From Sphingobacterium allocomposti (GTDB lineage: Bacteria; Bacteroidota; Bacteroidia; Sphingobacteriales; Sphingobacteriaceae), in contig NZ_VNHX01000008.1 in NCBI RefSeq assembly GCF_008124885.1, positions 62,001-126,000 on the forward strand: a DNA stretch of 64,000 bases. Direction: 5' to 3'. The position numbers and the translations under genes were made by a program. The first letter of the stretch is position 1. Each line of letters opens with the position of its first letter. This document shows positions 34,632 to 43,189 of this stretch, piece by piece. The notes under the pieces were generated by a model that saw nothing but the letters and a program-made list of their open reading frames with translations, did not search any database and was not told where the DNA came from.

Positions 34632-34667
34632 AAACGGCCTCTGGACAAAGTCGCAAAGGCCGTTTTT
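34632..34667 (+). terminator. Terminator between anti-sigma gene and DUF3127 gene (convergent)
   Basis: A nine-base stem AAACGGCCT with its complement (34657-34665) and five T. The minus-strand side is also followed by a short T run, so it can serve both convergent genes. Confidence 0.8.
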
Positions 34668-34676
34668 AGTGGAAAC

Positions 34677-35051
34677 CTAGAAAGGCAAATCATCATCGTC
34701 AGCTCCAGAAGACGAGATGTCAACAGGAGGCATGTCCGCATATCCGGGTGCCGAAGCAGAAGGAGCAGTATTTGCCAGCTTCGTCACGCGCCATGCCACC
34801 AATGAATTGAAGTAGGTGGTTACGCCATCCTTGTTTGTCCAAGGGCGTCCGCGAAGATTGAAAGAAACCTCAATCTCATCGCCTACAGCTAAATTATCAA
34901 ATATGTTGACACGATCCTGTGTCGCTTCAAAACGAATATACTCTACAAATTGCGGGTTTTCAGCATACGCAACGATAAGATCTCTTTTCTTAAAAGATTC
35001 CGTTACCTGTTGCGTAGCTCCTATCTCATGAACTTTTCCTCTTATTTCCAT
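34677..35051 (-). CDS. DUF3127 OB-fold protein with SSB-like acidic tail
   Basis: 124 residues starting MEIRGKVHEIG. The pattern FKKRDLIVAYAENPQFVEYIRFEATQD, AVGDEIEVSFNLRGRPWTNKDG and FNSLVAWRVTK is that of DUF3127, a small Bacteroidota family I take to be an OB-fold. The C-terminus is Gly- and Pro-rich and ends in DDDDLPF, the same acidic tip with final Pro-Phe that single-strand DNA-binding protein uses to recruit repair enzymes. The ATG at 35051 is chosen since the region further upstream has no family-like sequence. Function: perhaps nucleic-acid binding; not shown. Confidence 0.85.
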   Translation of the reverse strand: MEIRGKVHEIGATQQVTESFKKRDLIVAYAENPQFVEYIRFEATQDRVNIFDNLAVGDEIEVSFNLRGRPWTNKDGVTTYFNSLVAWRVTKLANTAPSASAPGYADMPPVDISSSGADDDDLPF

Positions 35052-35102
35052 ATCAAACTTATTAAACTGTAAAATTAAGCATTTTTTGCTAAGCAGAATA
35101 AG

Positions 35103-35110
35103 TAACTTTG
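35103..35110 (+). promoter_or_regulatory. -7 box of the methyltransferase operon
   Basis: TAACTTTG, exact consensus, ending seven bases before the start codon. No properly spaced TTG upstream. Implies a very short or absent 5' untranslated region. Confidence 0.55.
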
Positions 35111-35117
35111 CAAAAAT

Positions 35118-36281
35118 ATGATGGAAGTTTTCAACAGCCCCGGTAAAGTTATCATTACCTGCAATCGGCGTTTGTCGCCATATTTGGCTCAAGAGGTCAG
35201 TGCGTTAGGCTTTGATATCGTACGTTCCTTTAACACAGGCGTCGAAGTGAAAGCCACTGTAAACGAGTGTATACGGTTGAACTTAAACCTACGCGTAGCC
35301 AGCCAGGTTTTATACGAGATTAAATCGTTCCGTGCATTTGACGCGGAAGAGCTATATAAGAATTTAGTCGTTATTCCCTGGGAAGAGCTGCTGCCTTTTG
35401 ATGGCTATTTTTCGGTCACTTCCCATGTACATAACGAGACAATAACCACGCCGCTTTTCGCTAACGTGAAGGTCAAGGATGCTATCGTCGATAGGATTAA
35501 GGACAAAAAAGGATTACGCCCGAATAGTGGCCCCGAACTAAGCAAAGCGGTTATCCACCTGCATTGGATGGACGACCGCGCCGAGATTTTTCTGGACACA
35601 TCCGGAGAAACATTGGCAAAGCATGGATACCGGAAGCACCCGGGGAAGGCGCCCATGTTGGAAGCACTGGCAGCTTCAACTATTATGGCAACGAATTGGG
35701 ATGGCAAGTCTCCATTTATAAACCCCATGTGCGGATCGGGCACGCTCGCTATCGAAGCAGCGCTCTTTGCCCAAAAGCGGATGCCGGGATTGCAAAGGAT
35801 GAACTATTCCTTTATGCACGTCCTGGGCTATAACGAGGACGCCTTTTTCGAAGAACGCCGTCTTCTCAAAGAAAAAACCGATAAGACTAACCTTCCGTTC
35901 ATTGTCGCGTCCGACATTTCTGACGAAGCAATTGAGATCGCCCGACAGAATGCAAGGACCGCCGGTGTCGAACACCTTATTCAGTTTGAAGTTTGCGACT
36001 TTGCTAAAACAACCGTACCTGCCGAACAGGGCGTGATCATGTTTAATCCTGAGTATGGTGAACGTCTCGGCATACACAGCAGATTGGAGGCGACTTACAA
36101 ACGCATAGGCGACTTCCTCAAGCAGGAGTGCAAAGGGTACAGAGGCTACATCTTTACCGGAAATCCCGATTTGGCCAAGAAGATCGGCCTACGGGCATCG
36201 CGCAGGTTCGAGTTCTTCAACGGCAAACTAGACTGTCGTTTATTGCAGTATGAACTTTACGAAGGGACCAGAGAAAAATAA
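35118..36281 (+). CDS. THUMP-domain class I rRNA methyltransferase (RlmL N-terminal-like)
   Basis: 387 residues. The THUMP and ferredoxin-like part (residues 1-160) contains TGVEVKATVNECIRLNLNLRVASQV. The methyltransferase part has HGYRKHPGKAPMLEALAA, the SAM motif NPMCGSGTLAIEAAL, the acidic VASDISDEAIEIARQNA, and the catalytic NPEYGERLG, where the second Pro of the usual NPPYGERLG is Glu. E. coli RlmL uses this part to make m2G2445 in 23S rRNA; specificity here is assumed. The gene is complete without the second methylase domain of RlmL. The HD hydrolase starts three bases later. Confidence 0.88.
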   Translation: MMEVFNSPGKVIITCNRRLSPYLAQEVSALGFDIVRSFNTGVEVKATVNECIRLNLNLRVASQVLYEIKSFRAFDAEELYKNLVVIPWEELLPFDGYFSVTSHVHNETITTPLFANVKVKDAIVDRIKDKKGLRPNSGPELSKAVIHLHWMDDRAEIFLDTSGETLAKHGYRKHPGKAPMLEALAASTIMATNWDGKSPFINPMCGSGTLAIEAALFAQKRMPGLQRMNYSFMHVLGYNEDAFFEERRLLKEKTDKTNLPFIVASDISDEAIEIARQNARTAGVEHLIQFEVCDFAKTTVPAEQGVIMFNPEYGERLGIHSRLEATYKRIGDFLKQECKGYRGYIFTGNPDLAKKIGLRASRRFEFFNGKLDCRLLQYELYEGTREK

Positions 36282-36284
36282 GGC

Positions 36285-36932
36285 ATGCAGGATATCATCG
36301 AAAAAACCGTTGTCTTCGTGCAGGACCGGCTGAAAAATGCGGAGGCAGGACATGACTGGTGGCATATACAGCGCGTATGGAACAATACGAAGCTCATTCT
36401 GGAAACGGAACAGGCTGATCGACTGGTCTGCGAATTGACGGCCCTATTACACGATATTGCAGACAGCAAATTTCATGACGGCGACGAAAGCATCGGCCCC
36501 CGCATAGCGGGCGAGTTTCTGGAAGGTGTCGGCGTTGAGCCAGCAACTGTTGAACACGTACAGAAAATTATCCTCAACATGTCGTTCAAAGCGTCATTGG
36601 GCGAGGTGCATTTCCATTCTAAGGAGCTTGAAGTGGTTCAGGATGCCGACCGCTTAGATGCTATCGGAGCCATAGGAATAGCGCGGGCTTTTAACTACGG
36701 AGGTTTTAAAAACAGGGAAATATATAACCCGGATATCCCGGTAGAAACTAACCTGTCTAAGGAAATGTATAAAAACACACAGGCGCCAACCATCAATCAT
36801 TTTTATGAAAAGCTCCTCTTGCTACGGGATAAAATGAATACAGATACCGGAAAAAAAATTGCAGCCGACCGCCACAGATTCATGGAAGTTTTTCTGCAAC
36901 AATTTTATGGCGAATGGAACGGCGAGCGATGA
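36285..36932 (+). CDS. HD-domain metal-dependent phosphohydrolase (YedJ-like)
   Basis: 215 residues, cytoplasmic. The metal ligands His, His-Asp and Asp are visible in AGHDWWHIQRV, LTALLHDIADSKFHD and VVQDADRLDAIGAIGIARAF. FNYGGFKNREIYNP and PTINHFYEKLLLLRDKMNT are further family segments. Relatives are thought to be nucleotide or phosphate-ester hydrolases of unknown natural substrate. It begins three bases after the methyltransferase stop and so shares its transcript. Confidence 0.9.
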   Translation: MQDIIEKTVVFVQDRLKNAEAGHDWWHIQRVWNNTKLILETEQADRLVCELTALLHDIADSKFHDGDESIGPRIAGEFLEGVGVEPATVEHVQKIILNMSFKASLGEVHFHSKELEVVQDADRLDAIGAIGIARAFNYGGFKNREIYNPDIPVETNLSKEMYKNTQAPTINHFYEKLLLLRDKMNTDTGKKIAADRHRFMEVFLQQFYGEWNGER

Positions 36933-36986
36933 TTTAATATTTTGTTAACCTGAATTCGGTATATTCGTCATGTAAATCAACCAAAG

Positions 36987-37826
36987 ATGCATAACAAACG
37001 AATATACGTCCTTATCGTTTCTTTTCTCTTTATAACCTCGGCATCCTTTGCGCAATCGCTGGATTCTATAGCCGTAGCTTCCAAGCAATGGAACACGAAG
37101 GAAATCGCTAAAGGGCTGCTTTGGAAGCAAGCGCATTTCGACACCTTGTTTGACAGCGAGCAAGAGATCAACTTTTTAGAGATAGACCTTAAAAAATATA
37201 GAAAGCGACTTCGGCTCGCTGCAGAACCCCGGCAACTGAAAAAGACCTCCGAAATGGCGCTCGCGCACCAAGCTCTTGTTGCCGTTAACGGCGGCTTCTT
37301 CGATACGAAAAATGGCGGTGCCGTCGATTTTATTCAGGTAGATGGGAAAGTAGTAAATACTTCCAAACGGAAGATCGACAGGACCAATGCACTTTTTTTA
37401 TTTTCGCGGAAAAAGATAGCCATAGCGTTATCCACGGATACCACCTATGAGCGGGAGCGCTACCCAAACGTCATGCTTGCTGGTCCGTTATTATTGCAGG
37501 ACCACCGTCCTTACCCACTTACGAAAAACGCTTTTAACGAAAACCGGCACCCTCGCACAGCCATCGGAGTGACAGCGGACAAAAAGCTTCTCGTGCTGGT
37601 CGTCGACGGACGCCATCGCATGGCGCATGGCATGAGCTTATATGAACTTACGGACGTCTTAAGGTGGTTGGGAGCCAAAGACGCCATGAATTTAGATGGA
37701 GGCGGCAGTAGCTCACTCTACGTCAGGGGGGCGACAGCTACGGGCATCGTCAATCACCCCTCGGACAACAAGCAGTTCGACCATGAAGGGGAACGCGCTG
37801 TCGCAAATATTATTTACATTAAGTAG
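36987..37826 (+). CDS. Secreted phosphodiester glycosidase (NAGPA-like)
   Basis: 279 residues with a signal peptide (IYVLIVSFLFITSASFAQ). The domain motifs are LVAVNGGFFDTKNGGAVDFIQVDGKVVN, RHPRTAIGVTADKKLLVLVVDGR and DAMNLDGGGSSSLYVRG, as in the phosphodiester glycosidase family that includes the human uncovering enzyme. It probably acts on sugar-phosphodiesters in the periplasm. It is the first of three secreted phosphoester- or phosphodiester-hydrolase genes in a row (with the GDPD and the EEP-fold protein), each with its own spacer. Confidence 0.88.
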   Translation: MHNKRIYVLIVSFLFITSASFAQSLDSIAVASKQWNTKEIAKGLLWKQAHFDTLFDSEQEINFLEIDLKKYRKRLRLAAEPRQLKKTSEMALAHQALVAVNGGFFDTKNGGAVDFIQVDGKVVNTSKRKIDRTNALFLFSRKKIAIALSTDTTYERERYPNVMLAGPLLLQDHRPYPLTKNAFNENRHPRTAIGVTADKKLLVLVVDGRHRMAHGMSLYELTDVLRWLGAKDAMNLDGGGSSSLYVRGATATGIVNHPSDNKQFDHEGERAVANIIYIK

Positions 37827-37983
37827 AGACAGAGACGGAACAGACACGTTTCCCAGTGCGTCGGCGCAGCTCATCCTGCCATAAAACGTAGCCCGTGCAA
37901 GCTTCATGGCTGTTAAAGAACGGGCCGGGTGTAACGAGTTCATCTATACAAATGAGATTTAACGCTTATAGATAATTATTCCA

Positions 37984-38745
37984 ATGAAAAAAACGCTAGT
38001 AGTATTGACGCTTTTATCGGCCATTCACTTTGCCTCATTTGCGCAAACGCAGATCATTGCTCACCGCGGAGCATGGAAAAACACGAAAGTCCCACAAAAT
38101 TCTTTGGCCTCACTCAACAAAGCCGTTGAGCAGAAGGCTTGGGGAAGCGAGTTTGACGTTCACCTAACCAAAGACGATGTGCTTGTCGTCAACCATGATC
38201 AAGACTTTTATGGGATGGACATTGCCACGTCGACCTATCAGGAATTGCTGTCAAAAAAACACCCGAACGGAGAATCCATCCCGACAGCGGAAGCGTACCT
38301 GCGGGAGGGACTGAAGCAGAAAGGAACGAAACTGATTTATGAACTGAAAACAAATAAGCTTGGAACAGAGCGTACACTCAAGTCGGCCGAGATGACCATT
38401 GCGTTGGTAAAGAAGCTTAAAGCAGAAAAACAGGTAGAATATATAGCCTTCAGTTATGATGCCTGTTTAAAACTGAGAGAACTTGATAAAAAAGCCAAAG
38501 TGCATTATTTAACCGGCGACAAGGCTCCCGAAGAACTTAAGCGCGCCAATTTGAGTGGTCTGGACTATCACTTATCGGTCTATAAAAAGAACCCTTCGTG
38601 GATTAATGAAGCCAAAAAATTGAAGTTGGAAACAAATGTCTGGACCGTGAACAACGAGGAAGATATGCGTTATTTTATAGAACAAAATATCGACTATATC
38701 ACGACGGATGAGCCAGAGCTATTAAATACGATTTTGAAAAAGTAA
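37984..38745 (+). CDS. Secreted glycerophosphodiester phosphodiesterase
   Basis: 253 residues, signal peptide ending SFAQ. The TIM-barrel catalytic features are IIAHRGAWKN, SEFDVHLTKDDVLVVNHD (Glu, Asp and second His) and KLIYELKTNK. The common PEN motif after the first His is PQNS here, a form I recall from other Bacteroidota members. The C-terminal segment LETNVWTVNNEEDMRYFI and TDEPELL are family features. It hydrolyses glycerophosphodiesters from lipid breakdown to glycerol-3-phosphate in the periplasm. Confidence 0.92.
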   Translation: MKKTLVVLTLLSAIHFASFAQTQIIAHRGAWKNTKVPQNSLASLNKAVEQKAWGSEFDVHLTKDDVLVVNHDQDFYGMDIATSTYQELLSKKHPNGESIPTAEAYLREGLKQKGTKLIYELKTNKLGTERTLKSAEMTIALVKKLKAEKQVEYIAFSYDACLKLRELDKKAKVHYLTGDKAPEELKRANLSGLDYHLSVYKKNPSWINEAKKLKLETNVWTVNNEEDMRYFIEQNIDYITTDEPELLNTILKK

Positions 38746-38822
38746 CGGTCTGACCGTGATGATAACGATTCACCGATAACTTCTTTGTCACAAGAGGGGT
38801 TTAGAATCAGAAACTTATATAT

Positions 38823-39656
38823 ATGAAGAGCGTAATTTTATTCATACTGTTTGCGATTTCTGCCTGTTGCCTTTATGCGCAGGATATGACCGTTGCGTCT
38901 TTTAATATCCGTCTAAAGACGACCTCGGATACGGGCAACCTATGGGACGACAGGAAACATGCGTTGACCAGCTTGATCAAGTTCCATGAGTTCGACATCT
39001 TTGGGATTCAGGAAGGCTTTTTCGAGCAGGTGCAGGATATGAAAGAGCAACTGCCTGGCTTTGCTTATATCGGTGTGGGGCGTGATGATGGCGCACAAAA
39101 AGGGGAACATTCTGCTATATTTTATAACACCTCCCGTTTCAGACTGCTAAAAGAGGGTACATTTTGGCTTTCTCCTACGGACACCGAGCGCCCGAATAAG
39201 GGCTGGGATGCCGCATTGCCACGAATCTGCACGTGGGGCGTATTTGAGGACAGGGAGAGCAAAAAGCGCTTTATCTTTATGAACACGCATTTTGACCATG
39301 TCGGTGTGGAGGCCCGACGCGAAAGTGCAAAGCTTATTCTGGCTAAAGCAAAGGAACTGGCAAAAGATCTTCCTCTTATTCTTACCGGAGATTTTAATAT
39401 TGATGAACAGAATGAAGCGTATTTCACGCTGGCCAAAAGTGGCGTTGTCAAAGATGCTTACGGGCTTGCTAAGATTGTTTACGAGCCGAATTCTTCATTT
39501 AACGGTTGGGGAAACGGCTTAAAACCAAAGGGTCGTATAGATCATATCTTCATTACGAAGCCATTTACCGTACACAAATATGGCATCTTGACGGATACCT
39601 ATCTTGGGAAGTTCCCGTCGGATCATTTTCCTGTTGTCAGCGTCTTACACTGGTAA
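38823..39656 (+). CDS. Secreted endonuclease/exonuclease/phosphatase-family hydrolase
   Basis: 277 residues with a signal peptide (VILFILFAISACCLYAQ). Core motifs of the EEP fold: TVASFNIRL, IFGIQEGFFEQVQDM with the metal Glu, THFDHVGVEARRESAKL, LILTGDFNI and RIDHIFITK, SDHFPVVSVLHW with the catalytic Asp-His pair. Secreted Bacteroidota members of this type act on phosphoesters or nucleic acids. Own spacer of 77 bases from the phosphodiesterase. Confidence 0.92.
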   Translation: MKSVILFILFAISACCLYAQDMTVASFNIRLKTTSDTGNLWDDRKHALTSLIKFHEFDIFGIQEGFFEQVQDMKEQLPGFAYIGVGRDDGAQKGEHSAIFYNTSRFRLLKEGTFWLSPTDTERPNKGWDAALPRICTWGVFEDRESKKRFIFMNTHFDHVGVEARRESAKLILAKAKELAKDLPLILTGDFNIDEQNEAYFTLAKSGVVKDAYGLAKIVYEPNSSFNGWGNGLKPKGRIDHIFITKPFTVHKYGILTDTYLGKFPSDHFPVVSVLHW

Positions 39657-39727
39657 ATCATCCGGATGAAGGACACGCTAAAATATATTTTTAGTAGGTT
39701 TGTTCCGGTAAACAAGGATATACAAGC

Positions 39728-40528
39728 ATGAGAAAAAGTTTAATGGCGGTCTGTACCGTGGGAGCCTTTTTTGCGGCAACCGCAGGTGCAGAGGCGCAGA
39801 TCGGGTCAAAGCTAAAAGGACTGCTGGGACAGGTAGCAACGAACACAGCTGACACTTCGAAGGTAAACAGTACGGCGGCTGCCCCAACAGGCAGCCAGGG
39901 AGAAATCACTACGGCAGAAGCGAACAACGCCATCAAGCAGGCGTTGGGAAACGGACTGCAGGCGAGTATTGCACTATTGTCCGCGAAAGATGGTTTCCTC
40001 GGTGATGCGGCCGTGAAGATCCTGATGCCGCAAGAGGCGCAAAAGGTAGAAAAAGCATTGCGTGCCGTTGGCATGGGGTCACTATGCGACCAGTTTATCC
40101 TCAGTATGAACCGTGCCGCTGAAACCGCCGTAAGCGAGGCTGGACAGGTTTTCGTGAACTCGCTTTCCAGGATGTCTATAAACGACGCCTATAACATCTT
40201 ATTGAGCGGACAGTCCGACGCCGCAACTTCTTATTTTAAGACCAACACCACATCCGAATTGATACAGCGGTTTAGTCCGGTGATAGAATCGGCTATGGGG
40301 AAGAATAATGTCGCCGATTATTGGACACAACTAACGTCGGCATATAACAAGCTTCCATTGTCCAGCAAAGTCGAAACAAACCTCACAGCCTACGTGACCC
40401 AGAAAGCCATAGACGGGCTATTTGTGAAAGTGGCTGATCAGGAGCTGAAGATCAGAAGCAACCTTGGCGGTACACGTTCGACAGATCTGCTGTCCAAGGT
40501 GTTTGGCTGGGCAGACAAGCAGAAGTAG
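39728..40528 (+). CDS. Exported DUF4197 protein
   Basis: 266 residues. Signal peptide at 1-23 (GAFFAATAGAEAQ). The body is a helical DUF4197 domain: ITTAEANNAIKQALGNGLQASIALLSAKDGFLGD, VKILMPQEAQKVEKALRAVG, FILSMNRAAETAVSEAG and SINDAYNILLSGQSDAATSYFK. Function is not known; the family is widespread in Gram-negative bacteria. A TAGGTTTG -7 box (39695-39702) lies 25 bases before the start. Single gene. Confidence 0.88.
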   Translation: MRKSLMAVCTVGAFFAATAGAEAQIGSKLKGLLGQVATNTADTSKVNSTAAAPTGSQGEITTAEANNAIKQALGNGLQASIALLSAKDGFLGDAAVKILMPQEAQKVEKALRAVGMGSLCDQFILSMNRAAETAVSEAGQVFVNSLSRMSINDAYNILLSGQSDAATSYFKTNTTSELIQRFSPVIESAMGKNNVADYWTQLTSAYNKLPLSSKVETNLTAYVTQKAIDGLFVKVADQELKIRSNLGGTRSTDLLSKVFGWADKQK

Positions 40529-40539
40529 AGAAAACTTGT

Positions 40540-40547
40540 TACCTTTG
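40540..40547 (+). promoter_or_regulatory. -7 box of pepT
   Basis: TACCTTTG, exact consensus, ending 20 bases before the pepT start. No TTG at the expected distance, so only half of the promoter is recognised. Confidence 0.45.
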
Positions 40548-40567
40548 GGAAATCATATAGCTATTGA

Positions 40568-41830
40568 ATGAGTAACTTTGATATAAATACAATAAGCGAT
40601 TTTCAGGTGGCAGAACGCTTCATGCGTTATGTGCAGATAGATACAACGTCCGATCCTAACGCAACCTCGTTTCCTTCGACGGAAAAGCAAAAGGATCTAA
40701 GCAGGCTTCTGGTAGCCGAACTACAGCAGATTGGGCTCGCAGACGCCCATCTGGATGAGTACGGTTATGTATATGCAACGATTCCTTCAAACTCCGATAA
40801 GCAGGTGCCGGTCATCTGCTTCTGTTCCCATGTAGATACATCTCCGGATTGCTCTGGTGCGGGGGTCAAGCCCATAGTACACGTCAACTACCAAGGTCAG
40901 GATCTTGTCCTTCCGGACGATCCTTCGGTCGTTATCCGCTTGGAAGAACATCCCGATCTGCGGAACCAGATCGGACATGATATCATTACTGCCAGTGGCA
41001 CAACGTTGCTGGGCGCTGACGACAAAGCCGGTGTCGCCGAGATAATGGATGCTGCGCGCCTGTTGATTGCGCATCCCGACATTAAACATGGCGAAATTAA
41101 AATCCTTTTCACGCCAGATGAAGAAGTGGGGCGTGGCGTGAACCACGTTGATCTAGCTAAATTGGGAGCCGACTTTGCGTATACGCTGGATGGCGAAAAG
41201 GCGGGTACCATCGAGGACGAAACCTTTTCTGCAGATGGCGTTCGGATTGTTATCAATGGCATATCAGTGCATCCGGGCTTTGCCAAAGGAAAGATGCAGA
41301 GTGCCCTGAAAGTGGCTGCGGAAATAATCTCAGAACTACCTAAGGACCGCCTGTCGCCCGAAACGACAAGCGGTAAAGAAGGTTTTGTACATCCCAATCA
41401 TATACAGGGCGGCGTCGACCGCGCAGAGATAGATTTCATCATCCGCGATCATAAAACAACCAACTTGGCCAGACACGAAGCCGAACTGCGTCAGCTCGTG
41501 GAAGACGTGGTGGCCCGATTCCCCGGCGTGACGTACGACTTTGCAGTGAGTGAGCAGTATCGTAATATGAAAGAGGTTCTGGACCAACATCCGAAGGTGA
41601 TGGATATCGGACTCGAGGCTATCCGGCGCGTGGGGCTAACGCCCGAACGGCGAAGTATAAGAGGAGGAACAGATGGCTCGCGTCTCTCGTTCATGGGCCT
41701 ACCTTGCCCCAACGTGTTCGCGGGCGGGCATGCGTTTCATGGAAAGATGGAGTGGGTCAGCAGACAGGATATGGAGAAGGCCGTGCTGACTATCCTTCAT
41801 ATCGCCACTCTCTGGGAGGAGCAAGCGTAG
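40568..41830 (+). CDS. pepT: Peptidase T (tripeptide aminopeptidase)
   Basis: A cytoplasmic M20B zinc metallopeptidase of 420 residues that removes N-terminal residues from tripeptides. Metal-binding and catalytic features: FCSHVDTSPD (His and catalytic Asp), LLGADDKAG (bridging Asp), FTPDEEVGRG (general base Glu), YTLDGEKAG, and the last His in FAGGHAFHGKMEW. The dimerisation domain lies at about 215-325. RYVQIDTTSDPNATSFPSTEKQ is the family start. Length is close to the E. coli enzyme. Normal metabolism of imported peptides. Confidence 0.96.
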   Translation: MSNFDINTISDFQVAERFMRYVQIDTTSDPNATSFPSTEKQKDLSRLLVAELQQIGLADAHLDEYGYVYATIPSNSDKQVPVICFCSHVDTSPDCSGAGVKPIVHVNYQGQDLVLPDDPSVVIRLEEHPDLRNQIGHDIITASGTTLLGADDKAGVAEIMDAARLLIAHPDIKHGEIKILFTPDEEVGRGVNHVDLAKLGADFAYTLDGEKAGTIEDETFSADGVRIVINGISVHPGFAKGKMQSALKVAAEIISELPKDRLSPETTSGKEGFVHPNHIQGGVDRAEIDFIIRDHKTTNLARHEAELRQLVEDVVARFPGVTYDFAVSEQYRNMKEVLDQHPKVMDIGLEAIRRVGLTPERRSIRGGTDGSRLSFMGLPCPNVFAGGHAFHGKMEWVSRQDMEKAVLTILHIATLWEEQA

Positions 41831-41893
41831 CCCCATACACCGACACGGAGCTCCAGACTTTAGACACTATAAGAAACATTTAAAAGAAAGAAC

Positions 41894-42457
41894 ATGTCAA
41901 ATGAAGTTTTAAAGGCCATCCAGTATCGACGGACGGTTAATCAGAATAGTTTTACCGATCAGGATATCTCCAAAGAGGATATCGTAACAATTTTGGAAGC
42001 TGCCAACGCAGCCCCTACCCATAAACGTACACAGCCATGGCGCTTTGTGGTGTTTCAAAAGGAAGGCCTTAACAGGCTCGGGGCGGAGCTGGCAAGGATT
42101 TATAAAACCACTACCCCTGCAGAGAAGTATACGGAGGTAGCTGAACAAAATATGGCCAAAAAAGCGACCATGTCAAAAGTGGCTATTGCTATCATCGTTA
42201 ACTATACGGGCGACGTTCCAGAATGGGAAGAGCTTGCTGCAACGGCCTGTGCGGTTCAAAATATGTGGTTGGCCGCCCACTCGCTGGGAATTGGAGGGTA
42301 TTGGGCCACCCCTGGTCTCATCAACCATTTAGGTCCATTTTTAGACCTTGCGGGAAACCAGAAGTGTGTGGGCCTGTTTTACCTTGGACACCATGAAAGC
42401 GAAGCGCGGGAGCCTGTACGCTCACCTATCGAAGAGAAAGTCCGTTGGGAAGATTAG
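41894..42457 (+). CDS. Nitroreductase-family FMN oxidoreductase
   Basis: 187 residues. FMN-contact residues are visible at YRRTVNQNSF near the N-terminus and AAPTHKRTQPWRFVVF; CAVQNMWLAAHSLGIGGYWATP forms the conserved middle, and CVGLFYLGHHESE the end. Members reduce nitro compounds or quinones with NAD(P)H. Substrate not predictable. It lies 63 bases after pepT; co-transcription is possible. Confidence 0.9.
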   Translation: MSNEVLKAIQYRRTVNQNSFTDQDISKEDIVTILEAANAAPTHKRTQPWRFVVFQKEGLNRLGAELARIYKTTTPAEKYTEVAEQNMAKKATMSKVAIAIIVNYTGDVPEWEELAATACAVQNMWLAAHSLGIGGYWATPGLINHLGPFLDLAGNQKCVGLFYLGHHESEAREPVRSPIEEKVRWED

Positions 42458-42544
42458 CGTAATAACAGGTGGATAACGAGATGTGCAGATCAACAGTTCG
42501 TGAATATTGGCAGAAAATTTGCGGCAAAAAATAAAAAAGAAAAT

Positions 42545-42997
42545 ATGAACAATCTGATCCCCGTGGCTATATTCTGTCTAGGAATGGCCGCATGTACACA
42601 GCCAAAGACGACAGATAAGACTGTCGGAGACACTACGGTAGCTTTCCATGGAACGGATATAATCGACACGATCCACACTTCGCAAAGTGCGCTGGACTGG
42701 GCTGGTACCTACGAAGGCACTATCCCCTGCGCAGACTGTCCTGGAATTAAGACGGTGATTGTCCTTAACGACGACGAAACATTTCAGATAACAAGCGAGT
42801 ATCTCGACCGTGACCTGAAGGTAGAAGATAGCGGAAAATTCATGTGGCACGACAATGGTTCCGTGGTTCATCTGAAAGGAAAAGAAACGGATATAAAATT
42901 AAAGGTGGGAGAAAATCAGCTTTTCCATTTGGATCAAGAAGGCAACGTCATTACGGGACAGCTGGCAGAAAATTACATTTATAAAAAGCGCATGTAA
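42545..42997 (+). CDS. NlpE-like outer-membrane lipoprotein
   Basis: 150 residues. The ATG at 42545 gives a compact lipoprotein signal NNLIPVAIFCLGMAAC with Cys17. The mature start has a short Thr-rich linker and then WAGTYEGTIPCADCPGIKT, the N-terminal NlpE domain with its Cys-x-x-Cys. NlpE in E. coli monitors lipoprotein sorting and copper. Only this one domain is present; the second OB-fold domain of E. coli NlpE is missing, as is common in Bacteroidota. Confidence 0.88.
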   Translation: MNNLIPVAIFCLGMAACTQPKTTDKTVGDTTVAFHGTDIIDTIHTSQSALDWAGTYEGTIPCADCPGIKTVIVLNDDETFQITSEYLDRDLKVEDSGKFMWHDNGSVVHLKGKETDIKLKVGENQLFHLDQEGNVITGQLAENYIYKKRM

Positions 42998-43013
42998 TTT
43001 CGTTCCCCACGAC

Positions 43014-43044
43014 CCGTGATCAGCGGTACGTCCGCTGATCACGG
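43014..43044 (+). terminator. Hairpin after the NlpE-like gene
   Basis: A perfect 13-base stem (CCGTGATCAGCGG and complement) with a TACGT loop, 16 bases after the stop. T tail is weak (ATCTTCCC). Confidence 0.7.
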
Positions 43045-43189
43045 ATCTTCCCATCTACCACCGGCGGTTTAAATGTATCCACCTCCCGAAATAGCCGGCG
43101 GTCGTTGTCAGCTCGCGGTTTCACAAATTTTAGCATTTCGCAGCACACAAATAATTATTTCCCTATAAAAAAAATAAGTAAATTGCAGA

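Noticed and set aside
35054..35061. -7 box TAAGTTTG for the DUF3127 gene (minus strand)
   Set aside because: It ends only two bases before the ATG, and no TTG lies at the proper distance. Transcription would start inside the gene, so I take it as chance.
35052..35192. N-terminal extension of the DUF3127 gene
   Set aside because: The frame is open upstream but overlaps the divergent methyltransferase gene, and its sequence has no DUF3127 character; the ATG at 35051 is the family start.
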